NCBI GenBank assembly: GCA_041228345.1
Contig: CP166131.1
Coordinates: 62,001 to 126,000, forward strand
Length of the DNA stretch: 64,000 nucleotides
Direction of reading: 5' to 3'
Source of the DNA: Alphaproteobacteria bacterium LSUCC0396
GTDB taxonomy: Bacteria; Pseudomonadota; Alphaproteobacteria; Puniceispirillales; Puniceispirillaceae
Each line of letters begins with the position of its first letter. Positions within the stretch are counted from its first letter, which is position 1. The notes beneath the pieces are model-generated. The model had not been told where the DNA came from. It saw nothing but the letters and a program-made list of their open reading frames with translations, and searched no databases. The position numbers and the translations under genes are program-made. Below, piece after piece: positions 42,936 through 52,734 of the stretch.

Positions 42936-45900
42936 ATGCCCGCCAATTTTGTCCATCTCAGACTGCATAGTGCCTATTCGCTGGCCGAATCAACACTGCG
43001 CATAAAATCTCTGGCGTCATTGATTGCCGATGACCGGCAGCCGGCCGCGGCGATTACCGATACAAATAATATGTTCGGTGCGCTTGAATTTGCGCAAACG
43101 ATGGCAAGCGCTGGCGTTCAGCCGATCATGGGCACCCAGATCAATCTCAAAGACTCACAAGGTCAGGGCGAGATTGTACTTTTGGCGAAAAACGACCTTG
43201 GCTATACGAACCTCTCAAAATTGCTGTCAAAGACTTTGCTTGAGGCTGATGCGGTGCATGATCCGGCCTGTTCGCTGGATGATTTGGCGGCCCATGCTGA
43301 TGGGCTTATCCTGTTAAGTGGCGGCGCCTTGGCTGGCTTTATTGGGGCACCGGCTGGTGACGGTAGGCCGGCCTTGGCGGGTGCGCGCGCCGATCAGCTT
43401 GCGGCCTTGTTCGGTGATAGGTTCTATATCGAATTGCAACGTCATGGCCTTGGCGTGGAACGGGCGGCAGAACCGCATCTACTAACGATTGCTGACCGGC
43501 TGAATGCGGCGTTGGTTGCGACCAATGACTGCCGTTTTGAAAATGCTGAGATGAGCCAGCCGCATGATACGCTGGTCTGTATCGGCACCGGCAGAAAGTT
43601 TTCCGAGGCTGATCGCCCACGTTTTTCGCCGGAGCATTACTTTAAAAGCTCTGTCCAAATGACAGAATTATTTGCAGATATACCTGAGGCAATTGCCAAT
43701 ACATTGGTCATCGCCAAACGGTGTAGCACGATGGCAAAACAGCATGATCCGATCTTGCCACCATTTGAGTCTGCTGATGGTCGGAACGAGGAGGAGGAAC
43801 TCACTACGCAGGCAGAGGCCGGGTTGCAGGGGCGCTTGGAAGGTCACGTTTTCACTGACGAGATGGATCAGGCTGCGCGTGACGAGGCGGCAAAGCCATA
43901 TTTTGACCGTCTGAGTTTTGAGCTGAATGTCATCAAACAAATGGGCTTTCCGGGGTATTTCCTGATTGTTGCTGATTTCATTCAATGGGCCAAAGCGCAA
44001 AATATTCCAGTTGGGCCCGGTCGTGGTTCGGGTGCTGGATCGGTTGTTGCTTGGGCGTTATTGATTACCGATCTTGATCCGCTGAAATGGGGGCTGCTGT
44101 TTGAACGGTTTTTGAACCCTGAACGCGTATCCATGCCCGATTTTGATATTGATTTCTGTCAGGATCGCCGGGATGAGGTGATCAGCTATGTTCAGGATAA
44201 ATACGGTCACGATAAAGTTGCGCAAATCATCACATTCGGGTCATTGCAGGCGCGGGCTGCCTTGCGTGATGTGGGGCGTGTGCTGGAAATGCCTTACGGG
44301 CAGGTTGACCGAATTGCCAAATTGATCCCGAATAACCCGGCCAAGCCGACAACGATTGCGCAGGCGCTTGTGTCTGAAGAGGAATTGCGCCAGCAGCGCC
44401 GCGATGATGAACAGGTTGCCGATCTGATTGATGTGTCGATGAAACTTGAAGGGCTTTACCGGCACGCCTCTACCCATGCAGCGGGGCTGGTTATCGGTGA
44501 TCGGCCGCTTGCTGAGTTGGTACCGCTTTACCGCGATCCGCGATCCGATATGCCGGTGACGCAATTCAACATGAAATGGGTGGAAAAGGCCGGCCTTGTT
44601 AAATTCGACTTTCTCGGGCTTAAAACCCTGACCGTTTTGCAGCGGGCGGTCGAGTTTATTGGCGAAAGAGGGATCGAGCTTGATCTGGGGTCAATCCCGC
44701 TTGATGACCAGCCGACCTTTGAAATGCTGTCCAATGGTGACACGGTTGGCGTGTTTCAGCTGGAATCCAGCGGGATGCGTGATGTGCTGCGCGGGCTAAA
44801 GCCTGACCGTTTTGAAGATATTATTGCCGTAGTGGCGCTCTATCGGCCGGGGCCAATGGAAAACATCAAGGATTATGTTGCCCGAAAACATGATCCTTCG
44901 CAGATCACCTATATGCACCCTGATCTAGAGCCTGTTTTGGCCGAGACCTATGGCATTATGATTTATCAGGAGCAGGTGCAACAAGCGGCGCGTGTGCTTG
45001 CTGATTACACGCTTGGTGCTGCGGATATTCTGCGCCGTGCGATGGGTAAAAAGATTAAAGAGGAGATGGACGAACAGCGGCAGATTTTTATCGCCGGGGC
45101 AACAAAGCGCGGGCTGTCGGAACAGTTGGCATCTGATGTTTTTGACCAGATCGCGGCCTTTGCTGGCTATGGATTTAACAAATCACACGCGGCCGCCTAT
45201 GCGCTGGTGTCTTATCAGACTGCCTATCTAAAGGCGAATTATCCTGTTGAATTTTTGGCGGCGTCGATGGCGCTTGACGCAGGGAATACCGAGAAGCTGG
45301 CAGTGTTCCGACAGGAATGTCAGCAAAAGAACATTGCCGTTTTACCGCCTGATATCAATCAATCATCGTCTGGCTTCGCCGTTGAAAAAATAAACATAAA
45401 TGGCGGCGATGGTGAATTGGCCATTCGCTATGCACTGTCAGCCGTGAAAAATGTTGGTGCCGAGGCGATGAGCCGCCTCACTGAAATTAGAGATGTTGAA
45501 GGGCACTTTTCGTCCTTAAAGCATTTTCTTCAGCGATTGCCGCGCGAAGTGATTAATCGGCGTCAGATGGAAGGGCTTGTGCGGGCAGGTGCGCTTGATA
45601 ATATTCACAAAAACCGTCGTGAACTGATTGAAAATATGGATTTAATCCTTTCCCATGCAGACACAATGCGCCGCGAGGCCGAGTCTAATCAGGTCAGTCT
45701 GTTTGGTGGTGATGCTGCGGTGATTGACGATAGTATCAGATTGCGCGAGATGGCTGATTGGGCTGGTATGGATCGGCTGAAAGAGGAGTTTGATGCGCTT
45801 GGTCTGTACCTGTCGGCGCATCCGCTGGATAGCTATGCAAATCAGCTTGGACGTCTGCGGGTAACATCGCACGCTGAGCTGACCGATCAGGTGAAAACTG

Positions 45901-46391
45901 GCCGCGCGCCGCAGCGTGTTAATCTGGCCGGATCAGTCACGGCGAAACAGGTGCGTGTATCACAGCGGGGCAACCGTTTTGCCTTTGTTCAACTTACCGA
46001 TCAAACGGGTGTGTTTGAAGTAACGTTCTTTTCCGACGTTTTAGCTGAAGCCAATGATTTGCTGGACCGGGAAAAGCCGTTGCTGATCGTAGCCAACCTC
46101 AAAGTTGAGGATAACGGGCCGCGTTTGCTGGCAGCTCGTGTTGAATTGCTTGATGATGCTATTGCTGCATGGCACGGCGGGGTTGCACTCTGGGTTCAGG
46201 ATGAAAAGCCGCTGATAAGGCTAAAAGAGGCCCTAAAAGCCGATGGACCCGGCAAGGCTGAGGTGAAGATTCAGCTTAATATCAAGGGGCAGGATGTTTG
46301 TATCGGGCTTCCCGGCAGGTTCAAGTTAAGCGGTGATTTGCGGCAGGAGTTACGGCGGATGCCCGGCATCCTTAACGTTCAGGAATTATAG
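42936..46391 (+). CDS. dnaE: DNA polymerase III alpha subunit
   Basis: This 1151-residue replicative polymerase has an N-terminal PHP domain (HLRLHSAYSLAES near residue 7), the palm domain with GPGRGSGAGSVVAWAL and the catalytic PDFDIDF at about 404-410, thumb and finger regions with GIMIYQEQVQQ and NKSHAAAYALVSYQTAYLKANYP, and a C-terminal OB-fold domain (about 985-1060: VTAKQVRVSQRGNRFAFVQLTD). No separate N-terminal exonuclease domain exists, as expected of DnaE. Confidence 0.97.
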   Translation: MPANFVHLRLHSAYSLAESTLRIKSLASLIADDRQPAAAITDTNNMFGALEFAQTMASAGVQPIMGTQINLKDSQGQGEIVLLAKNDLGYTNLSKLLSKTLLEADAVHDPACSLDDLAAHADGLILLSGGALAGFIGAPAGDGRPALAGARADQLAALFGDRFYIELQRHGLGVERAAEPHLLTIADRLNAALVATNDCRFENAEMSQPHDTLVCIGTGRKFSEADRPRFSPEHYFKSSVQMTELFADIPEAIANTLVIAKRCSTMAKQHDPILPPFESADGRNEEEELTTQAEAGLQGRLEGHVFTDEMDQAARDEAAKPYFDRLSFELNVIKQMGFPGYFLIVADFIQWAKAQNIPVGPGRGSGAGSVVAWALLITDLDPLKWGLLFERFLNPERVSMPDFDIDFCQDRRDEVISYVQDKYGHDKVAQIITFGSLQARAALRDVGRVLEMPYGQVDRIAKLIPNNPAKPTTIAQALVSEEELRQQRRDDEQVADLIDVSMKLEGLYRHASTHAAGLVIGDRPLAELVPLYRDPRSDMPVTQFNMKWVEKAGLVKFDFLGLKTLTVLQRAVEFIGERGIELDLGSIPLDDQPTFEMLSNGDTVGVFQLESSGMRDVLRGLKPDRFEDIIAVVALYRPGPMENIKDYVARKHDPSQITYMHPDLEPVLAETYGIMIYQEQVQQAARVLADYTLGAADILRRAMGKKIKEEMDEQRQIFIAGATKRGLSEQLASDVFDQIAAFAGYGFNKSHAAAYALVSYQTAYLKANYPVEFLAASMALDAGNTEKLAVFRQECQQKNIAVLPPDINQSSSGFAVEKININGGDGELAIRYALSAVKNVGAEAMSRLTEIRDVEGHFSSLKHFLQRLPREVINRRQMEGLVRAGALDNIHKNRRELIENMDLILSHADTMRREAESNQVSLFGGDAAVIDDSIRLREMADWAGMDRLKEEFDALGLYLSAHPLDSYANQLGRLRVTSHAELTDQVKTGRAPQRVNLAGSVTAKQVRVSQRGNRFAFVQLTDQTGVFEVTFFSDVLAEANDLLDREKPLLIVANLKVEDNGPRLLAARVELLDDAIAAWHGGVALWVQDEKPLIRLKEALKADGPGKAEVKIQLNIKGQDVCIGLPGRFKLSGDLRQELRRMPGILNVQEL

Positions 46392-46601
46392 CGGTGGGCT
46401 GCTGGCGGCTGAGTATCTGGGTAATATTGCCATTTTCACCGGTAAGGCTTGCTTTTCCAACCGGTTGATAGTAAGTAACCGGCTAATTCACACATGGGGG
46501 CGGCCCCCGCGCAGCAAACTCTGCGTGATGGGCCATCCGGTGAGGGCAGGTGCCTTTCATTTCCCTCATGGAGGTTCAACCGGAGAACAGGAGTAATTTT
46601 T
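46392..46601 (+). promoter_or_regulatory. rpsB leader region with candidate promoter
   Basis: TTGCTT at 46449-46454 and TAAGTA at 46472-46477 are spaced 17 bases, a plausible promoter in the gap between dnaE and rpsB. Several potential stems follow: GGGGG/CCCCC around 46497-46509 and TGAGGG/CCCTCA around 46541-46568. A structured ribosomal-protein leader is possible, but no known motif was recognised. Confidence 0.35.
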
Positions 46602-47450
46602 ATGGCTCTCCCTACATTTACTATGCGCCAAATGCTTGAAGCGGGCGTCCATTTCGGTCACAGCACACGTCGTTGGAATCCAAAGATGGAACCGTTCATC
46701 TTTGGCGAGCGCAACAAAACGCATATCCTTGACCTTCAGCAAACACAGCCAATGCTTCACGCAGCATTGAAAGCGTTGAGTGATGTAACCTCACGCGGTG
46801 GCCGTGTATTGTTTGTCGGTACCAAGCGTGCTGCTGCTGAAAAAATCGCTGAAACAGCGCAAAACTGTGGCCAATATTTTGTCAATCATCGCTGGCTTGG
46901 CGGTATGTTGACCAACTGGACAACCGTATCTCAGTCAATCCGCCGTCTGCGCGAGCTTGAAAGCCGCTTTGAAAGTGGTGAGGTCAACCAGCTGACCAAA
47001 AAAGAAGCGTTGCAGATCACCCGCGAGCAAGAAAAGCTTGAGCGTACGCTTGGCGGTATCAAAGAGATGGGCGGCATTCCTGATATGCTGTTTATCCTCG
47101 ACACAAATAAAGAAGCGATTGCCGTGCAGGAAGCCAACCGGCTTGGTATCCCCGTTGTTGCGGTTGTCGATAGCAATGCCAACCCTGACGGCGTCGACTA
47201 TCTTATTCCGGGCAATGATGACGCGATGCGCGCCATCACATTCTATTGTGAGCTGGCTCAGGCTGCGGTTCTGGACGGTCTGCAAACCGAACTGATGAAA
47301 TCAGGTGGTGACGCCGGTGAAGCTATTGAAGCACCGGTAGAACCTGCGCTTGAAGCCGCACCGGCTGAACCTGCGCTTGAAGCCGCGCCGGCTGAAGCTG
47401 AAGCCCCAGTTGAAGCAGCTGCAACTGACGATACGGCTGCGAGCGCCTAA
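46602..47450 (+). CDS. rpsB: 30S ribosomal protein S2
   Basis: This 282-residue S2 protein has the [23 protein letters not shown]-terminal block in two parts, [39 protein letters not shown] and VDSNANPD. A tail of about 45 residues rich in Ala, Glu and Pro follows the conserved domain. It contains two identical 9-residue repeats (EPALEAAPA) encoded by 27-bp direct repeats at 47340-47366 and 47367-47393. The ATG at 46602 is preceded by CAGGAG. Confidence 0.96.
   Translation: MALPTFTMRQMLEAGVHFGHSTRRWNPKMEPFIFGERNKTHILDLQQTQPMLHAALKALSDVTSRGGRVLFVGTKRAAAEKIAETAQNCGQYFVNHRWLGGMLTNWTTVSQSIRRLRELESRFESGEVNQLTKKEALQITREQEKLERTLGGIKEMGGIPDMLFILDTNKEAIAVQEANRLGIPVVAVVDSNANPDGVDYLIPGNDDAMRAITFYCELAQAAVLDGLQTELMKSGGDAGEAIEAPVEPALEAAPAEPALEAAPAEAEAPVEAAATDDTAASA
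47340..47393 (+). repeat. 27-bp tandem duplication in the rpsB tail
   Basis: Two 27-base units, differing by one base, encode EPALEAAPA twice. The multiple of three keeps the frame, so copy number can change without breaking rpsB. Confidence 0.9.
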
Positions 47451-47457
47451 ATCACAT

Positions 47458-47527
47458 TGCTGCCAGCGGGCTTTGGACCTGGTTCGTTGTCTGGCTCGTT
47501 GTCTGGCTTGGCGCCTTGCTGGCAGCA
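47458..47527 (+). terminator. Long-range 10-bp stem in the rpsB-tsf spacer
   Basis: TGCTGCCAGC (47458-47467) pairs perfectly with GCTGGCAGCA (47518-47527) across a 50-base loop that itself contains two copies of TCGTTGTCTGGC. Only ATTTG follows, so termination would be partial. Attenuation between rpsB and tsf or a processing site is likely. Confidence 0.5.
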
Positions 47528-47593
47528 TTTGAAATTTACGAAATGGCGGCACGCTGCCATTAATTTTGTCTTTATGAAATAAGGAACGATGAG

Positions 47594-48511
47594 ATGAGTG
47601 TTACTGCTGCTCTGGTAAAAGAACTGCGCGAGAAATCTGGCGCGGGCATGATGGATTGTAAAAAAGCCCTCGGTGAAACCGATGGTGATATGGACGCCGC
47701 TATCGACTGGCTGCGCACCAAAGGTCTGGCGGCTGCCGCTAAAAAATCGGGTCGTGTCGCGGCTGAAGGTTTGGTTGGTATCGCGGTTGCCGGCAGCAAA
47801 GGTGCTGTCGTTGAATTGAACGCTGAAACAGATTTTGTGGCACGCAACAGCGAATTTCAGGCATTTGCCTCGGCGCTTGCCAATTTGGCACTGAACGTAA
47901 CCGACATCGAAGCGCTGAAAGGTCTCGATTTTCCGGGAACCGGCCGAAATGTTGCCGATGAACTGACTCAGAAGATTGCTACCATTGGCGAAAATATGTC
48001 ACTTCGCCGTATGCAGACACTCGAAGTCAGCAATGGCGCCGTTGTGCCTTACATGCATAATGCAACCGCTGATGGCCTTGGCCGGATTGGTGTGCTTGTT
48101 GCTCTGGAATCAGCCGCTGATGAGGCTGCTCTGGTTGCGCTTGGCAAGCAGATTGCGATGCATATTGCAGCAACGTCACCTGCCAGCCTATCGATCGAAG
48201 ATCTGGATGCTGACGCTGTTGCCCGTGAGCGCGATGTTTTGATCGAACAGGCAAAAGCATCTGGCAAGCCACAGGAAATTGCCGAAAAGATGGTCGAAGG
48301 CCGGATGAAGAAATACTATCAGGAAGTTGTATTGCTCGAGCAGACATCTGTCATTGATGGTGAGACCCGCGTTGCCGACGTAATCGCGAAAGCTGAAAAA
48401 GATGCAGGCGCTGATATTGCCTTAAAGGCATTTGTCCGCTTTAATCTTGGCGAAGGTGTTGAGCGCGAAGAGTCTGATTTTGCCGCCGAAGTTGCAGCGC
48501 AACTGGCATAA
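47594..48511 (+). CDS. tsf: Elongation factor Ts
   Basis: This 305-residue nucleotide-exchange factor for EF-Tu starts with [24 protein letters not shown], has [13 protein letters not shown] in the core that contacts EF-Tu, and a duplicated dimerisation-type C-terminal half. rpsB-tsf-pyrH-frr is the canonical order. ATG 47594 follows AAGGAACGATG. Confidence 0.97.
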   Translation: MSVTAALVKELREKSGAGMMDCKKALGETDGDMDAAIDWLRTKGLAAAAKKSGRVAAEGLVGIAVAGSKGAVVELNAETDFVARNSEFQAFASALANLALNVTDIEALKGLDFPGTGRNVADELTQKIATIGENMSLRRMQTLEVSNGAVVPYMHNATADGLGRIGVLVALESAADEAALVALGKQIAMHIAATSPASLSIEDLDADAVARERDVLIEQAKASGKPQEIAEKMVEGRMKKYYQEVVLLEQTSVIDGETRVADVIAKAEKDAGADIALKAFVRFNLGEGVEREESDFAAEVAAQLA

Positions 48512-48552
48512 TTGGGGTTCAAACACGATCTATCTAAAGGAGTAGCCTGCCA

Positions 48553-49287
48553 GTGACAAAATCGTCCCAACCCGCATCGCCGCATGTCTATAACCGAGTG
48601 ATGCTGAAAATTTCTGGTGAATCCTTAATGGGAAAACTTCCCTATGGCATTGATCCTGAAATGGTTGGAACCGTTGCCCAGCAGGTCAAAGACGTTGTCG
48701 CCACAGGTGTCGAGGTTTGCCTCGTCATTGGTGGCGGCAATATTTTCCGCGGCATGTCAGGTGCCGCTGCCGGTATGGAACGCGCCACCGGCGATTATAT
48801 GGGCATGCTGGCAACCGTGATGAATGCATTGGCGATGCAGAATGCGCTTGAACAAATTGATGTTCCGGTGCGTGTACAATCGGCCCTTAACATCAGTGCT
48901 GTCTGCGAGCCTTACATCAGGCGTCGGGCGACGCGCCACCTCGAAAAAGGCCGCGTTGTCATCTTTGCCGCAGGGACAGGGAACCCGTTCTTTACGACCG
49001 ACACGGCCGCGGCATTGCGGGCGTCTGAGATGAATTGTCAGGCATTGCTGAAGGGCACGCGGGTCGATGGTGTTTATTCCGACGATCCTGAAAAGAACAA
49101 AGATGCAAAGCGATATGATAAGCTTAGCTATATGCAAGTCTTAACCGATGATTTGCGTGTTATGGATGCATCGGCAATTTCACTGTCACGAGAAAACAAT
49201 ATTCCAATCTTGGTGTTTTCGATTGAAACGCCAGGGGAGTTTGAACGCGTTGTAAAGCATGAGGGGCGATTTACCATCGTTTCCTGA
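48553..49287 (+). CDS. pyrH: UMP kinase
   Basis: This 244-residue bacterial UMP kinase has [19 protein letters not shown] and a [16 protein letters not shown] block. It phosphorylates UMP to UDP. The frame starts with GTG at 48553, chosen because AAAGGAGTAG precedes it and no ATG lies near; the first conserved residues lie 16 codons later. Confidence 0.96.
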   Translation: MTKSSQPASPHVYNRVMLKISGESLMGKLPYGIDPEMVGTVAQQVKDVVATGVEVCLVIGGGNIFRGMSGAAAGMERATGDYMGMLATVMNALAMQNALEQIDVPVRVQSALNISAVCEPYIRRRATRHLEKGRVVIFAAGTGNPFFTTDTAAALRASEMNCQALLKGTRVDGVYSDDPEKNKDAKRYDKLSYMQVLTDDLRVMDASAISLSRENNIPILVFSIETPGEFERVVKHEGRFTIVS

Positions 49288-49344
49288 TTTAAAAGATAAT
49301 GAAAAATGGTGGGGCAGCCCTACCGACCGTAATAGGGGATAATC

Positions 49345-49902
49345 ATGGCAGAACTTGACATTGATGATATTCAGCGCCGCATGGACGCAAGTTTGGCAAG
49401 CCTCAAAACCGAATTCATGGGGTTGCGTGCGGGGCGTGCCTCCACTGGTATGCTTGAGCCAATCATGGTCGATGCCTATGGATCAAAGATGCCGATGAAT
49501 CAGGTGGGAAACATCTCGGCACCTGAGCCACGGCTGTTGACCGTATCTGTTTGGGACGCATCAATGGCGCCAGCGGTTGAAAAGGCGATTCGCGAGTCTG
49601 ACCTTGGGCTGAACCCATCGGCCGAGGGCAGCCTTATTCGCGTGCCGATCCCCGATCTGTCTGAAGAACGCCGCAAGGATATGGTGAAGGTTGCTGGACG
49701 CTATGCTGAAGCGTGCCGTGTTGCGATCCGTAATGTTCGGCGCGACGGTATTGAAATTGCGCGTAAAGCCGAAAAAGATGGATTGATTTCTGAAGATGAC
49801 CGTCATGCGCAAGAAAATCAGGTTCAAAAACTTACCGACGAATTTGTAAAAAAGGTCGATGATGCTCTTTCGCATAAGGAAAAAGAGATAACGCAAGTAT
49901 GA
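49345..49902 (+). CDS. frr: Ribosome recycling factor
   Basis: This 185-residue RRF has LRAGRASTGMLEPIMVDAYG, NPSAEGSLIRVPIPDLSEERRKD in two blocks, and NVRRDGIE. It splits post-termination ribosomes with EF-G. ATG 49345 follows a GGGG stretch. uppS begins 34 bases downstream. Confidence 0.97.
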   Translation: MAELDIDDIQRRMDASLASLKTEFMGLRAGRASTGMLEPIMVDAYGSKMPMNQVGNISAPEPRLLTVSVWDASMAPAVEKAIRESDLGLNPSAEGSLIRVPIPDLSEERRKDMVKVAGRYAEACRVAIRNVRRDGIEIARKAEKDGLISEDDRHAQENQVQKLTDEFVKKVDDALSHKEKEITQV

Positions 49903-49936
49903 GTTGCGCTCTATTTCAATTTCGAAAAGGGTCGAA

Positions 49937-50683
49937 ATGCAGCAATCTTTGAATCATTTAGCAATTATTATGGATGGTAATCGCCGCTGGGCGAACGCGC
50001 ATGGTTTCGAGATTTTAAAGGGTCATCATCAGGGGGCAGACACATTGAAAGTGGTCAGCCGCGCCGCAATTGAATATAAGATCCGATGGTTGACCGTGTT
50101 CGCTTTTTCGGCTGAAAACTGGCAGCGCCCATCCAGTGAGGTTGCCGGCCTTTTGGCGCTGATGAAGCGTTTTATTCTTACCCAGTCACAAGAATTGATT
50201 GACCAAAATATCCGGCTGCGCATTGTTGGTCGGCGAGACCGCTTTTCGGATGAGCTGCAAAGTGCAATTCGCGATGTTGAAAAGCGCTCATCTGGCAATT
50301 CCGGCTTGAATCTGACAGTTGCGCTTGACTATGGTGGCCGTCAGGATATCGCGGCGGCGGCTGGACAAATAGCGCATGAAGTTGAAACAGGGTTGTTAAA
50401 GGCCAGTCAGGTCAATGATGATTTGTTGAAATCGCGGCTCTCGACCAGCGTGCTACCGCCGGTTGATCTGCTCATCCGAACTGGTGGTGAAAAGCGAATT
50501 TCGAACTTTTTGCTGTGGGATTTGCATTACGCCGAACTTTACTTCACGGATGTTTATTGGCCTGAATTCACCACAAAACATCTCTCGCAAGCCATGGATA
50601 GTTTCACGATGCGTGATCGCCGGTTTGGTGGGGCATCGGGTGATGTTGTCAAATTTCATATGGTGAAAAGTGATCTAGATTGA
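49937..50683 (+). CDS. uppS: Undecaprenyl diphosphate synthase
   Basis: This 248-residue cis-prenyltransferase has the IIMDGNRRWA motif with catalytic D13, TVFAFSAENWQRP, RTGGEKRISNFLLW and YFTDVYWPEF. It makes the C55 carrier lipid for peptidoglycan and surface polymers. The usual RTSGE serine is glycine here. ATG 49937 follows AAAAGGG. cdsA overlaps its stop. Confidence 0.96.
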   Translation: MQQSLNHLAIIMDGNRRWANAHGFEILKGHHQGADTLKVVSRAAIEYKIRWLTVFAFSAENWQRPSSEVAGLLALMKRFILTQSQELIDQNIRLRIVGRRDRFSDELQSAIRDVEKRSSGNSGLNLTVALDYGGRQDIAAAAGQIAHEVETGLLKASQVNDDLLKSRLSTSVLPPVDLLIRTGGEKRISNFLLWDLHYAELYFTDVYWPEFTTKHLSQAMDSFTMRDRRFGGASGDVVKFHMVKSDLD

Positions 50684-51450
50684 CCATTCTGGCAAAATCT
50701 TCAGGCACAATGCGCCGTCTGCTTGGCGCGATGCTGTTAATCCCAGTTGTGGGTTTAGTCTGGTATGACCAGAAAATCGCCGGGCTGGTGGTTTTATGCC
50801 TCGGCATTTTAATGGGTTTTGAGACAAAACGCATTCTTGCGCTCCCGGTGCCAATTGGTCTGATAGTTCTGGCGGTGATCAGCGTTCTAACAACGCCGCC
50901 ATGGCTTTTGAGCCCGTCCCCTTTGTTGATGTTATCATTGGCGGGGCTTGGGGCGATCGTCGTTGGCGTTTACGTCAGCCAGTTGGCAGCAATGTTTGTC
51001 GGATGGTTGTGCCTGTGCCTTGCCAGCGCCAATTTGCTGCTATCACAGCCATTAGGTCACGTCATTCTGCTGGCGTTGGCGGGGGTCATTGCGGCTTGTG
51101 ATAGTGCTGCCTATTTTGTCGGGCGCCGTGTCGGTGGGCCAAAATTATGGCCGAGGGTCAGCCCTAATAAAACGATTTCAGGCAGTCTTGGCGGATTGTT
51201 TGCTGCCATGCTGGGGACGATGCTGTTTTCAACGGTGCTTGGCTTTGCTGGCGCCGGTGAGGCCATATTTTTCGGATTGGTCATTGGTGTTTTGTCACAG
51301 GCAGGAGATTTGCTTGAATCCGCCGTGAAACGCAGCCTTAATGTCAAGGATAGCGGGTCAATTCTGCCGGGCCATGGCGGCCTACTTGATCGGTTTGACG
51401 GCTATGTCTTTGTTTTTCCAGCGGCATATGTATATCTTTTTGTTATCTAA
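50680..51450 (+). CDS. cdsA: Phosphatidate cytidylyltransferase
   Basis: This 256-residue integral membrane enzyme with about seven hydrophobic helices makes CDP-diacylglycerol. The C-terminal CdsA signature is intact: SAVKRSLNVKDSGSILPGHGG followed by LLDRFDG. The frame begins with TTG at 50680 overlapping the uppS stop (TTGA); an ATG at 50710 is an alternative start. Confidence 0.94.
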   Translation: MTILAKSSGTMRRLLGAMLLIPVVGLVWYDQKIAGLVVLCLGILMGFETKRILALPVPIGLIVLAVISVLTTPPWLLSPSPLLMLSLAGLGAIVVGVYVSQLAAMFVGWLCLCLASANLLLSQPLGHVILLALAGVIAACDSAAYFVGRRVGGPKLWPRVSPNKTISGSLGGLFAAMLGTMLFSTVLGFAGAGEAIFFGLVIGVLSQAGDLLESAVKRSLNVKDSGSILPGHGGLLDRFDGYVFVFPAAYVYLFVI

Positions 51451-51462
51451 TTGGTTTCGGTT

Positions 51463-52656
51463 ATGGCTGAGATAAGACATATTACGGTTCTGGGTGCAAC
51501 TGGCTCGATCGGGCAGAGCAGCCTTGAGTTAGTGCGCCAGCATCCAGAGCGTTTTGCTGTCCGCGCATTGGTCGCGGGAAAAGACTTTCAGGCGCTTGCG
51601 GCACTGGCGCATGAGTTCAAGCCAGAGATAATTGGTATTCACGAAACTACAAATCTCGCCCAATTAAAGGATTTGACTGGGACGCTTAACTGCCAAGTTG
51701 TAGCCGGTGAGGCGGCTTGCAGCGACATCGCAACTATTCCGGTTGATCTGGTGATTGCGGGCATTAGCGGTCTGGCTGGTCTGCCATCTGTTTTCGCGGC
51801 AGTCAACGCTGGGCAAACAGTGGCAATTGCCAATAAGGAAACACTGGTGTCGGCAGGCGCGGTCGTTACGCGGCGCGCTATCGAAGCAGGCGCGCATATC
51901 TTACCGATCGACAGCGAGCATAACGCTGTTTTCCAGTGCTGGAATGGGTGGAAGGGGCATCAATCTTCCGACACAGCAAATGCCCGTACTGCCGAATTAA
52001 GTCATATTTGCCTAACCGCATCGGGTGGGCCTTTTTTGACTCTCCCATTGGGTGAGTTTAGCGCGATTACGCCAGCGGCTGCGGTCAAGCATCCAAATTG
52101 GGAAATGGGTAAAAAGATTTCGATTGATAGCGCCACGATGATGAATAAGGGGTTAGAAGTCATTGAGGCACGTTGGCTTTTTGACCTTGGGCACGATAAG
52201 ATTGATGTTCTGGTTCACCCTCAGCAAGCAATCCACGGGCTGGTGCATTTTCGTGATGGGTCTGTGATCGCGCAGATGGGCGGGGCGGATATGCGGATAC
52301 CAATTTCTTACGCTATGGCATGGCCAGAGCGTCTTGATTGGCAGCCAGAGCCATTTGACCTTGCTGCGATGGGCAATCTAACTTTCCAAAATGTCGATCA
52401 AGATCGCTTTCCTTGCTATTACCTTGCGCGCCATGCGCTTGCTGCCGGCGGTAATGCGCCAGCTGTTTTAAACGCCGCTAATGAGGTTGCAGTTGAGTCG
52501 TTTTTAGCTGGTAATATCAGTTTTCCTGATATCGCGAGGGTTGTCGATGCGTGCCTGTCTTTGGGGCTGGATGGTGACTTAACCACCATTGAGGCGGTAT
52601 TTGCCATTGATCAGCGTGCCCGCGGCGAGGCGCGACAGATTGTGGCAGCGCGATAA
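51463..52656 (+). CDS. dxr: 1-deoxy-D-xylulose 5-phosphate reductoisomerase
   Basis: This 397-residue enzyme makes methylerythritol 4-phosphate with NADPH. Visible: VLGATGSIGQSSLELV (cofactor loop), IANKETLVSAG, PIDSEHNAVFQC with metal-binding D and E, LTASGGPF, and KISIDSATMMNKGLEVIEA. ATG 51463 was chosen over the upstream TTG. It supplies precursors used by UppS. Confidence 0.97.
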   Translation: MAEIRHITVLGATGSIGQSSLELVRQHPERFAVRALVAGKDFQALAALAHEFKPEIIGIHETTNLAQLKDLTGTLNCQVVAGEAACSDIATIPVDLVIAGISGLAGLPSVFAAVNAGQTVAIANKETLVSAGAVVTRRAIEAGAHILPIDSEHNAVFQCWNGWKGHQSSDTANARTAELSHICLTASGGPFLTLPLGEFSAITPAAAVKHPNWEMGKKISIDSATMMNKGLEVIEARWLFDLGHDKIDVLVHPQQAIHGLVHFRDGSVIAQMGGADMRIPISYAMAWPERLDWQPEPFDLAAMGNLTFQNVDQDRFPCYYLARHALAAGGNAPAVLNAANEVAVESFLAGNISFPDIARVVDACLSLGLDGDLTTIEAVFAIDQRARGEARQIVAAR

Positions 52657-52734
52657 GTTTTCAAAAATGGCTAAATTGGTCTAGATTACACCACTATTTG
52701 ATTTAATTTTTACTCGCTTCTTACAGGATGTCTC

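Noticed and set aside
51451-51463. TTG at 51451 as the dxr start
   Set aside because: The ATG at 51463 lies just before the conserved RHITVLGATGSIG and matches the family start better.
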